DNA of 64,000 nt from Meiothermus cerbereus DSM 11376 (GCF_000620065.1 NZ_JHVI01000015.1:34059-98058); one strand, 5' to 3'. Positions 8,338 to 18,800 are shown, numbered from the stretch's first letter. The notes: generated from the letters alone by a model not told the origin. Numbers and translations are program-made.

Positions 8338-8745
8338 CTAGATCAGTCCAAAGGCTTTTTGAACCTCATCCGGAACCGCTTTTGGGCGCCCGCGCAGGGG
8401 GTCAATCCAGACCCAGTCGGTCTCGCACTCCACCAGCAAGACGCCAGCGCGAAAAATCCGGTTGTGGCGGGTGGCGCGAAAACTGCGGAAAGCCACGATT
8501 TCTGTGCTGACCTCGAGCGCATCCCCCAGTAGGGCCGAGCGGTGGTAGGTGATGGTATGCCGATGCACCACCGGAATCACCCCTAGCTGCCTGAGGCGCG
8601 CCAGGCTCATCCCTACGCTTTCGGCATGGGCGGTAACGCAGTCTTCGATGTAGCGCAAGTAGACCGCATTGTTGACGTGGCCCAGGCTATCTATGTCGTT
8701 CTGGTGCACCACAATAACATGACTAAAGCGCCTTCTGGACTCCAC
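8338..8745 (-). CDS. Acyl-CoA thioesterase, 4HBT hotdog family
   Basis: The 135-residue protein is a single hotdog domain. IDSLGHVNNAVYLRYIEDC carries the conserved Asp and the D-x-x-GHVNN-x-x-Y signature of YbgC/FadM-type thioesterases, which hydrolyse acyl-CoA to free acid and CoA in the cytoplasm. The GTG start at 8745 is six bases downstream of TAGACT with no ribosome binding site. Its neighbours do not define the substrate; an acyl-CoA dehydrogenase is encoded 6 kb away. Confidence 0.88.
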   Translation of the reverse strand: MESRRRFSHVIVVHQNDIDSLGHVNNAVYLRYIEDCVTAHAESVGMSLARLRQLGVIPVVHRHTITYHRSALLGDALEVSTEIVAFRSFRATRHNRIFRAGVLLVECETDWVWIDPLRGRPKAVPDEVQKAFGLI

Positions 8746-8751
8746 CCGGAT

Positions 8752-8757
8752 AGTCTA
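8752..8757 (-). promoter_or_regulatory. -10 box of leaderless thioesterase gene
   Basis: TAGACT on the minus strand lies six bases before the GTG at 8745. Confidence 0.45.
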
Positions 8758-8835
8758 CCCGCTGGGTGCCTGGAATGCCTGGATGCCGGGTTTGATCAGG
8801 TCTTGATCACTATAGAAACCCCTTGGCTTCCTGGT

Positions 8836-10281
8836 TTACTGCCCTTGCCCAAGGGAATACCCCGGCTTGCCGTCAAAGTTGTAAAGGTGTTCGGTTTTGA
8901 TAAAATCCATGCCCGCGGCAGCAATTTTGCCCAGCAGCTCCACAATATCGTGGTGGTTGGGGGTTCCGTTCTGGGCCATGAAGCGCCCGCGCCAGTGGTC
9001 GGTGCGGAAGGTCTCGGGGAAGCCGCCGGGCCATACCTTTACGCCCCGGTTGGTGATCAGGGCGAGCTTGAGTTTTTCGGTGGAAAGGGGCTGAAGCAGC
9101 TTGGCTAGCTCTTCGGGCTTGGTGCCGCGCCAGTTGAAAAACACGTCAATGCCCACCAGCTCTTTATGGGCGGGTTTGGGATTGCGAACCATCAGCGGCA
9201 CCATGGGCTCCTTGCTGGCCTCGCCAAATTTGGCCGGGCGTAGGCGCTCGGGCAGCTGCCCCAGGCGTTCGATCACAGCCTGGGCAAACTCGGCAGTGCC
9301 CACCTTTTTCTCGCTGACCCGCTCGTCGTAGATATCGGCGGTGTGGATACCGTCTTCCAGGGTTTTGAGCCAGGCGTTCTTGATGCGGGCGGCAGCCTCG
9401 GGCTGCCCAATGTGAACCAGCATCAGGATGGCCCCCTGCAATAGCCCGGAGGGATTGGCGATCCCCTTACCCGCAATATCGGGTGCGCTGCCGTGCACGG
9501 CCTCGAACATGGCGCAGTCGTCGCCCACATTGGCCGAACCGGCCAGCCCCACCGAACCTGCAACCTCGGCGGCGATGTCCGACAGAATGTCGCCGTACAG
9601 GTTGGGGGCTAGAATCACGTCGAAGCGCTCGGGCATCTCGGCCAGACGGGCCGCACCGATGTCCACGATCATGTGCTCTTTGTGCAGCTCAGGGTATTCG
9701 GCTCCAATTTCGTCAAACATCTTGTGAAAGAGGCCGTCGGTAATCTTCATGATGTTGTCTTTGGAGATGCAGGTCACCTTTTTGCGCCCGTTGCGCCGGG
9801 CAAACTCGTAGGCGTAGCGCACAATACGCTCGGTGCCGGGCTTGGAGATCAGCTTGAGGGCCATGGTAACTTCGTCGGTTTGCTGATACTCGATGCCCGC
9901 ATAGAGGTCTTCCTCGTTTTCGCGCACGATTACCAGGTCAATAGATTTGTGCTTGGTGGTGACGAAAGGCTCGTAGCTTTGCACGGGCCGTACATTGGCG
10001 TAAAGCCCCAGGGTTTTGCGTACCGTCACATTGAGGCTCTTGTAGCCCCCGCCCTGGGGGGTGGTGATGGGGGCTTTGAGAAACACCTTGGTACGCCGCA
10101 GGCTTTCCCAGGCGCTCTCCTCGATGCCGCTGGTGTGCCCACGTAGATAGACGCTTTCACCGATCTCGATAACCTCGGGCTCGAGCTGTGCGCCGCCCGC
10201 CTCGAGGATTTGCAGCACCGCCCGCATGATCTCAGGGCCGATACCATCGCCAAAAGCAACCGTGATGGGTGTTTTGCTCAT
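8836..10281 (-). CDS. icd: Isocitrate dehydrogenase, Thermus type
   Basis: The 481-residue enzyme oxidises isocitrate to 2-oxoglutarate in the TCA cycle. It begins TPITVAFGDGIGPEI and shows KSLNVTVRKTLGLYANVRP (substrate-binding Ser/Arg residues), YAGIEY, and the metal-binding segment APNLYGDILSDIAAEVAGS. A C-terminal extension of about 140 residues follows the catalytic core, as in the 496-residue Thermus thermophilus enzyme. The start at 10281 is fixed by GGAGAAGAG directly upstream. Coenzyme is probably NADP by analogy with Thermus. It diverges from purE. Confidence 0.93.
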   Translation of the reverse strand: MSKTPITVAFGDGIGPEIMRAVLQILEAGGAQLEPEVIEIGESVYLRGHTSGIEESAWESLRRTKVFLKAPITTPQGGGYKSLNVTVRKTLGLYANVRPVQSYEPFVTTKHKSIDLVIVRENEEDLYAGIEYQQTDEVTMALKLISKPGTERIVRYAYEFARRNGRKKVTCISKDNIMKITDGLFHKMFDEIGAEYPELHKEHMIVDIGAARLAEMPERFDVILAPNLYGDILSDIAAEVAGSVGLAGSANVGDDCAMFEAVHGSAPDIAGKGIANPSGLLQGAILMLVHIGQPEAAARIKNAWLKTLEDGIHTADIYDERVSEKKVGTAEFAQAVIERLGQLPERLRPAKFGEASKEPMVPLMVRNPKPAHKELVGIDVFFNWRGTKPEELAKLLQPLSTEKLKLALITNRGVKVWPGGFPETFRTDHWRGRFMAQNGTPNHHDIVELLGKIAAAGMDFIKTEHLYNFDGKPGYSLGQGQ

Positions 10282-10476
10282 CTCTTCTCCTTGCGCTCCT
10301 TGGCGCTCAAGCGTCAATCTAGGTCAACCCAACTCAAGAGAAAGCACATTGCGACATGGTTCGTTTCTGCTAAAATGCCTTTTACCCTGGGGAATAACAG
10401 CTTAAAAAAGAGCAAAGGCCAGGAATCCGGGTGTTGGTTTTTGTTACCGGGTTTATGCCTGAGGGTAGGAGCGCAG

Positions 10477-10482
10477 TAAACT
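10477..10482 (+). promoter_or_regulatory. -10 box of leaderless purE
   Basis: TAAACT lies eight bases before ATG 10491. No ribosome binding site is present at the usual spacing, and no good -35 hexamer was found. Confidence 0.45.
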
Positions 10483-10490
10483 ACTCCCCG

Positions 10491-10997
10491 ATGAACCTTC
10501 CTTCCTATCCCCTGGTTGGCATCATCATGGGCTCCAAGTCGGACTGGGAGACCATGCAGCACGCCGCGCAAACGCTGGAGCAGCTCCAGGTGCCCCACGA
10601 AGTGCGGGTGGTTTCGGCCCACCGCACCCCCGACCTGCTCTTTGCGTATGCCGAAGAGGCTGAAGCACGGGGCCTCGAGGTCATCATTGCCGGGGCTGGG
10701 GGGGCGGCCCACCTGCCGGGTATGACCGCCGCCAAAACCAGCCTGCCGGTGCTGGGGGTTCCGGTCGAGTCCAAAAGCCTGCGGGGGCTGGACTCGCTTT
10801 TGTCCATTGTGCAGATGCCTGCCGGGGTACCGGTAGGCACCCTGGCGATTGGTCGGGCTGGGGCCATCAATGCCGCACTGCTGGCGGTGAGCATTCTGGG
10901 CAATAAATACCCCCAGTGCAAGACCGCCCTGAAGCGATACCGCAGCGCCCAGACCGAGGCTGTGTTGGCCGAGCCCGACCCTCGCCCCAGAGGGTAA
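10491..10997 (+). CDS. purE: N5-carboxyaminoimidazole ribonucleotide mutase
   Basis: The 168-residue class I PurE converts N5-CAIR to CAIR in purine synthesis, downstream of PurK. Family landmarks are [16 protein letters not shown], the active-site [19 protein letters not shown] and the ending of the core at [13 protein letters not shown]. The ATG at 10491 gives the usual length; an upstream ATG at 10455 would lie before the TAAACT box. purK is 3.8 kb downstream on the same strand, separated by a c-di-GMP gene rather than adjacent as in most bacteria. Confidence 0.95.
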   Translation: MNLPSYPLVGIIMGSKSDWETMQHAAQTLEQLQVPHEVRVVSAHRTPDLLFAYAEEAEARGLEVIIAGAGGAAHLPGMTAAKTSLPVLGVPVESKSLRGLDSLLSIVQMPAGVPVGTLAIGRAGAINAALLAVSILGNKYPQCKTALKRYRSAQTEAVLAEPDPRPRG

Positions 10998-11042
10998 AGT
11001 CCCCGAAAGGCAACAATGGGCACATTTTTTTGCTCCATGTCC

Positions 11043-11048
11043 TAAACT
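11043..11048 (+). promoter_or_regulatory. -10 box of PAS-GGDEF-EAL gene
   Basis: TAAACT lies seven bases before GTG 11056. No ribosome binding site is evident for any of the three clustered candidate starts. Confidence 0.4.
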
Positions 11049-11055
11049 AAGTGTG

Positions 11056-14000
11056 GTGAGCATGAACAGGCGGGCCTTGCGGTGGGCATTGCCAGTAACG
11101 CTGCTGCTGGCTGGAATTGTGCTGGTGTGGGCCGCTTTACTCTCGTGGAGTCTGGCCCTGGTAGCCTTGCTGCTATGGGGCTTGCTGGGCTGGGTGTACT
11201 GGGGGCGGGTTTTAGGAGAAGACAAACGCCCGGATGAGCCGCAAACCTCCGCAGAGTTGGAGCAGGCCGAACAAGAGCGCTTGCGTAGTGAAAAAGTGTT
11301 GCGCCAGATTGCCGAGACCGTGCAGGACGTGGTACTGCTGACCGATGCCGATGTGCGGATTCAATATGCAACGCCTTCGGTTTACCCGGTGGCCGGCTGG
11401 AGACCCGAAGAGGTGCTGGGGCAGTCGGTGTACAGTCTGCTGGACCCTGAGCAGCGGGGCATCTTTGAACGGATGATCCGCGAGGCAGGCCCCGAAAACC
11501 ATCTGGCTCGAGCGGCCTTTGCTTACCAGCACCCCGACGGCCAGCAGCGGGTTCTGGAGGCTTCCATCAACTTCCTCTTCTCGCCGGAGGGCGCTTTCCA
11601 GGGGGCGGTGGTGGGGATCCGGGACGTGACCGAGCGCTATCAGGCCGAGCAGGCGGTGCGGGAAAGCGAGCAGCGCCTACGCGAGCTGACCAACTCCATG
11701 CGCGACGTGGTGATGATGCTGGATGCAAAAGGCTTCATCGAGTACGTTACACCCTCGATTCAAGCTGTGCTGGGCTACAATCCCCGCGAATTGTTGGGCC
11801 GAAGCGCCTTCGATTTTTTTGAACCAGAAGACCATGGCTGGGTGTTGGAAGCGGTACGCGCAGCCCGGGAAGGTCGGCGGCCTTTGCGACTGGAATACCA
11901 GCACCGTCACCGCGATGGCTCCAGGGTCTGGCTCGAGACCCAGCTCGACTATATTTACGACCTCGAAGGCAACCCCATCCGGATGCTGCTGGGGGCGCGG
12001 CAGATTCAAGACCGCCGCGAGGCCGAAGAACAGTTGCGTAAAAGCGAGCAGATGTTGCGTCAGGTGACCGATGCTATTCAGGACATCGTTCTGCTAACCG
12101 ACGAAAACGCCATCGTGCGCTACATTACCCCATCGGTGCAAAAGGTGGTGGGCGTTGCTCCAGAAACCATGCTGGGTCGTTCGGCCTACGAGCTGCTGGA
12201 TTCCGAGCAGTCCAGGCGTTTTCAGGAGCTTTCAGCTGCCGCAAGCCCGGAAAACCCCTCTGCACAGACGAGTTTTATCTACCTCAGACCCGATGGGCGC
12301 GAGCTGTATATGGAAGCCTCAATCAACTTCCTGTTCGATGCCCAGGGCCGTGACCGGGGCGCTGTAACGGGCATCCGCGACCTGACCGAGCGCTATCAGG
12401 CCGAGCAGGCGGTTCGCCAGAGCGAGCAGATGCTGCGGCAGATTACCGACGCCATGCAGGACGTGGTGGCCCTGACCGACCCCCAGGGCTATTTGCGCTA
12501 TGTGACGCCCTCGGTGCAGCGTTTGCTGGGCTATGCTCCAGAAGAGATGTTGGGCCGCTTGGCCTTCGATTACCTGGCCCCAGAAGACCGCGAAAAAGCC
12601 ATGCGCCTAGCCGAACAAAGCCTGCAGGGAAGCGGCTCGTACCAGCTCGAGGGGCGCTACCGTCACGCGGACGGGCATTACATCTGGATTGACACCCTGG
12701 TCAACTTTATCTTCGATGGACAGGGAAACCCTACTGGCAGTGTGGTGAGTGGGCGCGACATTTCCGAACGACGGAGGGCCGAGGAAGCCCTGCGGGAGCG
12801 CGAGTATCGCCTGCGTCAGATTACCAACTCCATCCGGGATGTGGTGCTGCTGCTCGACCCCTGGGCCAAGGTGCAGTACGTAACCCCCTCGGTGAAGCAG
12901 GTACTGGGCTATCGCCCGGAGGAGCTGGTGGGCAGGCGCGCTTCCATTTTGCTCGATAAGGCCCAGTGGCCTGCCGTTCGGCGGCAAGGCTTGCAGGCCA
13001 TCCGGGCTAAGCAGGTCTATACCACCGAGTGTGAATGCAGGCACAGGGATGGGCATGTGGTGTGGATTGAAGGCCTGGTCAATTTTGTCTGGGATGAAGC
13101 GGGTGCCCTGCAGGGCATTGTGGTGGGGATGCGCGACATCAGCGAACGCAAGCAGCAACAAGCCTACGTGGAGTATATGGCCTACCACGACGAGCTCACC
13201 AAGCTGCCCAACCGCCGGGCATTAAGACGAACCGCCGAGGAGCTGCTGTCGCGAGCCAGCCAGCGGGAAATACCGGTAAGCCTGTTGTACCTCGACCTGG
13301 ACAACTTCAAGGCCGTCAACGACACCCTGGGGCACGATGTGGGCGACGAACTGCTGGTGGAGGTATCGCAGTTGTTGAGCAAACAGCTGCGCTCCGAGGA
13401 CATGCTGGCCCGTTTGGGCGGTGATGAGTTTGCCTGCATTTTGTTCAACACTGATGCAGAGCAGGCCCGGCAGGTGGCGTTTCGCATGTCCAGGGCCATT
13501 CGTAGCACCCTGAGCTCGAGCAACCCTGCCCATAAGTTGCCCAGCCTTGGGGTTAGCGTAGGCATTGCCAGCTTTCCCAGGGATGGCCGAACCTTTGTCG
13601 AGCTGCTGAAGGTAGCCGATATTGCCATGTACCAGGCCAAGGACTCGGGCAGCCGGGTGGTTATTTACGATGCCGCCAAAAGCCCATATACCGAAGAGCG
13701 GCTTCAGTTTGAAGCGGCCATGCGCAAAGCCATCCAGGAGCAACAGTTTCAACTGCTGTACCAGCCCATCTGGCATCTAAGGGAGCATCGTATCGAGGAA
13801 GCCGAGGCGCTTTTGTGCTGGCCTTATCAGGGTAAAATCCTGCGGGCCTCGGAGTTTGTGCCCCTGGCAGAAGAGGTGCATCTGGTCGAACAGATGGACC
13901 TCCTGGCCCTGCAAAAAGGCTTATTGCAGCTCAAAAGCTGGTGTCGGGAGGGGTCTTTGTACCGCCTCTCCATCAACCTCTCGACCCAGTCGCTGGTGCA

Positions 14001-14505
14001 GCCCGAGGTGGTGCGGGAGCTTCTGGAGCAATTGAGCAAAGCAGAGGCCGACCCCCGATGGCTCACCCTCGAGGTAACCGAGAGTGGCCTCTTGCGCGAG
14101 CCAGAGCAAGCCCGCAAGGCTATAAGCAGCTTCAAAGATCTTGGAGTCCAGATCGCCATAGACGACTTTGGCAGTGGCTATGCCTCGCTGGGCTATTTGC
14201 GCCAACTGCCGCTGGATCGCCTCAAGATTGACCGGAGCTTCATTAGCTACTTGGGTACGAGCGTGCGCGATGAGAAGCTCATTCGTGCGGCCATTGATTT
14301 GGCCCATAACCTCGAGGCCGAGGTGGTGGCCGAGGGGGTCGAGACCCAAGAGCAGCTCGAGTGGCTGCGCGAAAATGGCTGCGATCTGGTGCAGGGTTAT
14401 CTGGTGGGCCAGCCGGTTCTCATTGCAGACTGGCCGCCACCCCTACCCATCGAGCGCCTTTTCCTTTCTGTGAGGAAATCAGAAAACCAGAACCAGCCCA
14501 GATGA
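11056..14505 (+). CDS. Membrane-linked five-PAS, GGDEF and EAL domain protein (c-di-GMP signalling)
   Basis: About 1149 residues. Two hydrophobic segments (about residues 8-50) anchor the protein. Five PAS domains follow (roughly 77-195, 205-322, 330-445, 455-572 and 580-700), then a GGDEF cyclase domain and an EAL phosphodiesterase domain. The cyclase motif is intact (RLGGDEF) and has the inhibitory I-site RSED five residues upstream. The EAL domain retains EALLCW, LEVTESGLL, DDFGSGYASLGYL, LKIDRSF and AEGVET, so both activities look possible. PAS 1 and 3 resemble each other, as do 2 and 4, suggesting duplication of a PAS pair. Start candidates are GTG 11053, GTG 11056 and ATG 11062; spacing from TAAACT favours 11056. 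Confidence 0.93.
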   Translation: MSMNRRALRWALPVTLLLAGIVLVWAALLSWSLALVALLLWGLLGWVYWGRVLGEDKRPDEPQTSAELEQAEQERLRSEKVLRQIAETVQDVVLLTDADVRIQYATPSVYPVAGWRPEEVLGQSVYSLLDPEQRGIFERMIREAGPENHLARAAFAYQHPDGQQRVLEASINFLFSPEGAFQGAVVGIRDVTERYQAEQAVRESEQRLRELTNSMRDVVMMLDAKGFIEYVTPSIQAVLGYNPRELLGRSAFDFFEPEDHGWVLEAVRAAREGRRPLRLEYQHRHRDGSRVWLETQLDYIYDLEGNPIRMLLGARQIQDRREAEEQLRKSEQMLRQVTDAIQDIVLLTDENAIVRYITPSVQKVVGVAPETMLGRSAYELLDSEQSRRFQELSAAASPENPSAQTSFIYLRPDGRELYMEASINFLFDAQGRDRGAVTGIRDLTERYQAEQAVRQSEQMLRQITDAMQDVVALTDPQGYLRYVTPSVQRLLGYAPEEMLGRLAFDYLAPEDREKAMRLAEQSLQGSGSYQLEGRYRHADGHYIWIDTLVNFIFDGQGNPTGSVVSGRDISERRRAEEALREREYRLRQITNSIRDVVLLLDPWAKVQYVTPSVKQVLGYRPEELVGRRASILLDKAQWPAVRRQGLQAIRAKQVYTTECECRHRDGHVVWIEGLVNFVWDEAGALQGIVVGMRDISERKQQQAYVEYMAYHDELTKLPNRRALRRTAEELLSRASQREIPVSLLYLDLDNFKAVNDTLGHDVGDELLVEVSQLLSKQLRSEDMLARLGGDEFACILFNTDAEQARQVAFRMSRAIRSTLSSSNPAHKLPSLGVSVGIASFPRDGRTFVELLKVADIAMYQAKDSGSRVVIYDAAKSPYTEERLQFEAAMRKAIQEQQFQLLYQPIWHLREHRIEEAEALLCWPYQGKILRASEFVPLAEEVHLVEQMDLLALQKGLLQLKSWCREGSLYRLSINLSTQSLVQPEVVRELLEQLSKAEADPRWLTLEVTESGLLREPEQARKAISSFKDLGVQIAIDDFGSGYASLGYLRQLPLDRLKIDRSFISYLGTSVRDEKLIRAAIDLAHNLEAEVVAEGVETQEQLEWLRENGCDLVQGYLVGQPVLIADWPPPLPIERLFLSVRKSENQNQPR

Positions 14506-14647
14506 GGTGAGGTGTCCTCAACTTGGTTCTTCGGGTGGGGGTCATTTGAGCGGGCGGGATCCCCTTTAGCGTCCACAGCCAGCCGGGTGTAGAGCGGGCA
14601 CTGAGTGTCTCCATACAAGATGCTGTTCCGAAAGATCGCTTTAGGAA

Positions 14648-14704
14648 TTGCGCCAGGGACGCATAGACTCATTCCGCGGGTTTTGCCAATCTACCCTGGC
14701 GCAA
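14648..14704. repeat. Perfect 11-bp inverted repeat upstream of purK
   Basis: TTGCGCCAGGG (14648-14658) is mirrored by CCCTGGCGCAA (14694-14704) with 35 bases between. It lies 55 bp before the purK -10 box in a 265-bp gap that otherwise shows no gene. It may be an operator or a weak hairpin. Confidence 0.5.
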
Positions 14705-14758
14705 CTTGGACGGTGTGGGGAGGGGCCTCGACGGGTTGGCCCGTTGCCCAGGCTCGAG

Positions 14759-14764
14759 TAGGCT
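14759..14764 (+). promoter_or_regulatory. -10 box of leaderless purK
   Basis: TAGGCT is followed after six bases by GTG 14771. The ATG at 14765 directly abuts the hexamer and is therefore unlikely to be the start. Confidence 0.45.
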
Positions 14765-14770
14765 ATGGGG

Positions 14771-15865
14771 GTGCAGATAGGCGTTTTGGGAGGTGGACAA
14801 CTGGGGCGTATGCTGGCTTTGGCGGGGTATCCGCTGGGGCTGCGCTTCAGGTTTTTTGACCCGCTGGCCGAGGCCCCGGCAGGCCAGCTAGCCGAGCTGG
14901 TGGTGGGCGACTACGCCGACGAGGGCGCGCTGGCCCGTTTTGCCGATGGGCTCTCGCTTTTGACCTACGAGTTCGAGAACGTGCCGGTTTCGGCTGTAGC
15001 CTGGCTGGCCCAGCGCCTGCCCGTTTATCCCCCGCCTGTGGCCCTGGAGGTGGCCCAGGATCGGGTGGCCGAGAAGACCTTTTTTCAGGGGCTGGGCATC
15101 CCCACCCCCTTGTTTTACCCGGTGCTGACCTATAGCGACCTGCAAGACGGCCTCGAGCGCACCGGCTGGCCGGCCTTGCTCAAAACCCGGCGACTGGGCT
15201 ACGACGGCAAGGGGCAGAAGCTTCTGCGTTCGCCTGCCGACCTCGAGGCAGCCTGGGCCCGGCTGGGGGGACAGCCCCTGATCCTGGAGGCCTTTGTGCC
15301 CTTCGAGCGCGAGCTGTCCATCCTGGCGGTGCGGAGCCTGGGCGGCCAGGTGGCCTTTTATCCGCTGGTGGAGAACCACCACGCCGGGGGCATTCTTCGT
15401 AAAAGCCGGGCCCCGGCTATGCCGGCCCGCCTGCAGCACGAGGCCGAGCGTATCGCCACGCGGGTTCTGGAGAAGCTCGACTACGTAGGGGTCTTGGCTA
15501 TTGAGTTATTCGAAGTGGAGGGCACCCTCTGGGCCAACGAGATGGCCCCGCGGGTGCACAACTCCGGCCACTGGACCATCGAAGGGGCCGAGACCAGCCA
15601 GTTCGAAAACCACCTGCGGGCCGTGCTGGGCCTGCCTCTAGGCTCCACTGCCCCCCGCGGCCAGGCGGCCATGCTCAACCTGATCGGCCTGAGGCCCGAC
15701 TTTGCCCGGGTGCTGGAAATTCCTGGGGCCCACCTGCACTGGTACGGCAAGGAGGTGCGCCCCGGGCGCAAGGTGGGGCACGTGACCCTCCGGGCCGATA
15801 CACCTCAGGAGCTGGAGGCCCGCCTGGTTCGGCTCGAGGCCCTCCTGGCCGAAGTCACAGGTTGA
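14771..15865 (+). CDS. purK: N5-carboxyaminoimidazole ribonucleotide synthase
   Basis: The 364-residue ATP-grasp enzyme makes N5-CAIR from AIR, bicarbonate and ATP, the step before PurE. It begins QIGVLGGGQLGRMLALAG, the standard PurK N-terminus, and has KTRRLGYDGKGQ, the ATP-binding LILEAFVPFERELS, and the metal-binding NEMAPRVHNSGHWT. The GTG start at 14771 is preferred on promoter spacing and gives the family's usual N-terminus. Its 3' end overlaps the convergent metH by 11 bp. Confidence 0.95.
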   Translation: MQIGVLGGGQLGRMLALAGYPLGLRFRFFDPLAEAPAGQLAELVVGDYADEGALARFADGLSLLTYEFENVPVSAVAWLAQRLPVYPPPVALEVAQDRVAEKTFFQGLGIPTPLFYPVLTYSDLQDGLERTGWPALLKTRRLGYDGKGQKLLRSPADLEAAWARLGGQPLILEAFVPFERELSILAVRSLGGQVAFYPLVENHHAGGILRKSRAPAMPARLQHEAERIATRVLEKLDYVGVLAIELFEVEGTLWANEMAPRVHNSGHWTIEGAETSQFENHLRAVLGLPLGSTAPRGQAAMLNLIGLRPDFARVLEIPGAHLHWYGKEVRPGRKVGHVTLRADTPQELEARLVRLEALLAEVTG

Positions 15866-18800
15866 AGTACTTGGCTGCAGGATGGTGCACTATGATGGCG
15901 CTGGTGGACTGCTCGGGGTGGAGCTGGTACTCCTCGCTCAGCTCCACGCCAATTTCCTGCCACTGGAGCAGTTCCTGCAAATACTTCTGGTCTTCCAGGC
16001 GGGGGCAGGCCGGGTAGCCAAAGCTGTAGCGGCTGCCCTGGTAGCCCTGGCGGAAGAGTTCTTCTAGGCTGGTGGCGTCGTCCTGGGCGATATCGAGCTG
16101 CTGGCGGATGCGCTTATGCCAGTACTCGGCCAGGGCCTCGGCCATCTCCACCGAGAAGCCGTGCAGGTACAGGTAGTCCTGATAAGCATCGGACTGGAAC
16201 AGCGCTTGGGCTACCTGCGAGACCTTGCGTCCCATGGTGACCACCTGGGCGGCCAGCACATCGCGCGCGCCATTTTCCCAGGCCGCCGGAGGGAACCAGT
16301 CTCGCTCGGCCCCGATGGGTTCGGCATAGCGGGGACGGAAGAAGTCGGCAATGCACAGGTGGCGTGAGCTAGCCCCCATCTGGCGGGGGAAGTTGAAGCG
16401 GAACAGCTCGGCCCCCGAGTCGGGGTCAAAGACGATCAGATCGTTTTTATCGGAGGCCACCGGCCAGTAGCCATAGACCACCGCGGGCTCGAGCCAGCCT
16501 TCGGCCAGGGCCTGGAGCACCATGTCTTCGAACATCGGCTCGGCCAGGCGCTCGAGGTAGGCCTCGTACTCGGGCTGGCTCATATCGCCCTTGCGGAAAC
16601 CCCACTGCCCCCGGAAGAGGGCGTTTTTGTTGACGTAGCGGGAGATGACCCCAATCTCTAGCTCACTCGAGTCAACCACCCTTCGGCCCCAGAAGGGGGG
16701 GCGGGGGATGCGGGGGGCGGGCGGGGTGTTGGAAGGGATGTACTCGGAACCGGCCATCAGTTTCTCCTGCAGAATTTCGTAGGCAGTTTTGTACTTGTGG
16801 CCGCTCATCTCGCGGCTGGTCAGTTGGGGTGGGGCATTTCCGGTCAGCTCTTCCATCAGCTGCAGCCCGTCAAAGGCATCGGAAGCATAATAAACCGGGC
16901 CGGTGGTGTAGACCTGGCGCAGGTCGTTTTCCACGTAGTGCCGGTTGAGGGCGGCTCCGCCCAGTACCACCGGCAGGCTGACCCCTCGAGCCGCCATGTA
17001 CTCGAGGTTCTCCTTCATCACCACGGTGCTCTTGACCAAAAGCCCGCTCATCCCCACCGCGTCGGGCTTATGCTCCTCCACCGCGGCCAGGATCTCCTCG
17101 ATGGGCTTCTTGATGCCCAGGTTGACCACCTTATAGCCGTTGTTGGAGAGGATGATGTCCACCAGGTTCTTGCCGATGTCGTGCACATCGCCCTTGACCG
17201 TGGCGATGACCATAGTCCCTTTGTGCACGCCCTCGAGCTTCTCCATGCGCGGCTCGAGGTAGCGCACCGCGGCCTTCATGGTCTCGGCGGCTTGCAGCAC
17301 GAAGGGCAGCTGCATCTTGCCCGTGCCGAACAGGTCGCCCACCACCTTCATGCCTTCGAGCAGGATCTGGTTGATGATCTCCACCGGGCTGTACTTTTCC
17401 AGGGCCTGTTCCAAGTCGGCCTCGAGGCCCACCTTGCGCCCCTCGATGATGCGTTTTTTCAGGCGCTCCTCCAAGGAAAGCCCGGCCAGGGGGTCGTGGG
17501 CCAGGGTTTTGTCGACCTTGTTTTTGGCGAAGTAATCCACAAAGGCAAAAAGCGGGTCGTGGATCACCTCGCCGCCCGGCCCGAACTGCCGCCGGTCGTA
17601 AATCAGATCCAGGGCCAGCCGGTACGGCTCGGGCGGAATCTGGTTGATGGGCAGAATTTTGCCGGCGTTCAGAATGGCCGCGGTCAGGCCGGCCTGGATG
17701 CACTCATCCAAAAAGACCGAATTAAGCACCACCCGGGCCTGCGGCGCGAGCCCAAACGATACGTTGGAAACGCCCAGGATGAAGCCCACCTCGGGCAGCA
17801 GTTCACGCACCTTGCGGATGCCCTCGATGGTCCACCGGGCCAGCTTGCGGGTGTCCTCGTCGCCCTGGGTGATGGGAAAGGTGAGCAGATCGAACAAAAT
17901 GGACTCGCCTGGGATGCCGTGCACCCGTGTGAGCCGCTCGTACATGCGCAGGGCAATCTCCACCTTGCGCTCCACGGTTTTGGCCATGCCGGCTTCTTTG
18001 TCCTCGTCAATGGTCAGGGCCACCAGGGCTGCGCCGTGCTGCTTGGCCAGGGCCGCCACCCGGTCGAACTTCTCCAGGCCGTCTTCCAGGTTCACCGAGT
18101 TCAAAATGGCCCGCCCGCCCAGGTGCTTGAGGGCTTCCTCCATCACCTCTACCTGGGTGGTGTCAATCATGATGGGGATGGGCACGCTGGTGGCAAAGCG
18201 TTTCAGCACCTCGCGCATATCGCGCACCTCGTCGCGCCCGGTCCAGGCCACCGAGACATCCAGCACGTGGGCCCCTTCGTCCACCTGTTCGCTGGCCAGT
18301 TGGTTCATGCCGTCGAAGTCGCCGGCGAACAACAGCTCGCGGAACTTCTTGCTGCCGGTGGCGTTGGTGCGCTCACCCACAATCAGGAGGCCGGTCTCCT
18401 GCCGCAGCGGCACGCTCTGGTAGAGGCTGGCCACCTGGCCCAAAGGCGAGGGCTTGGGGTTCTGCTGGCTACCCCGAAGCACCTGGCTGTGCCCCCGCAA
18501 CCCCTCCACCAGCGCCCGGATATGTGCAGGCCCGGTGCCGCAGCAGCCGCCCACCGCGTTCAGGCCGTACTCCCGCACAAACTTGAGCTGCCAGCGGGCC
18601 AGCTCGGCAGGGGTGAGGTCAAAAACCGCCCGGCCCCCCTCGTTGCGGGGAAGGCCGGCGTTGGGCAGGCAGGAGACCCAGCGGGTGCTGTTCTGGCAGA
18701 AGTAGCGGATGTGGGTGTCCATCAGGTCGGGCCCCACCGCACAGTTGATGCCCACCACATCCACCGGCAGGCTTTCCAGCACCGTCAGGGCGGCCCCATC

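Noticed and set aside
14397..14672. 91-codon minus-strand frame between the PAS-GGDEF-EAL gene and purK
   Set aside because: It overlaps the end of the EAL domain, has no start signal and no recognisable features.
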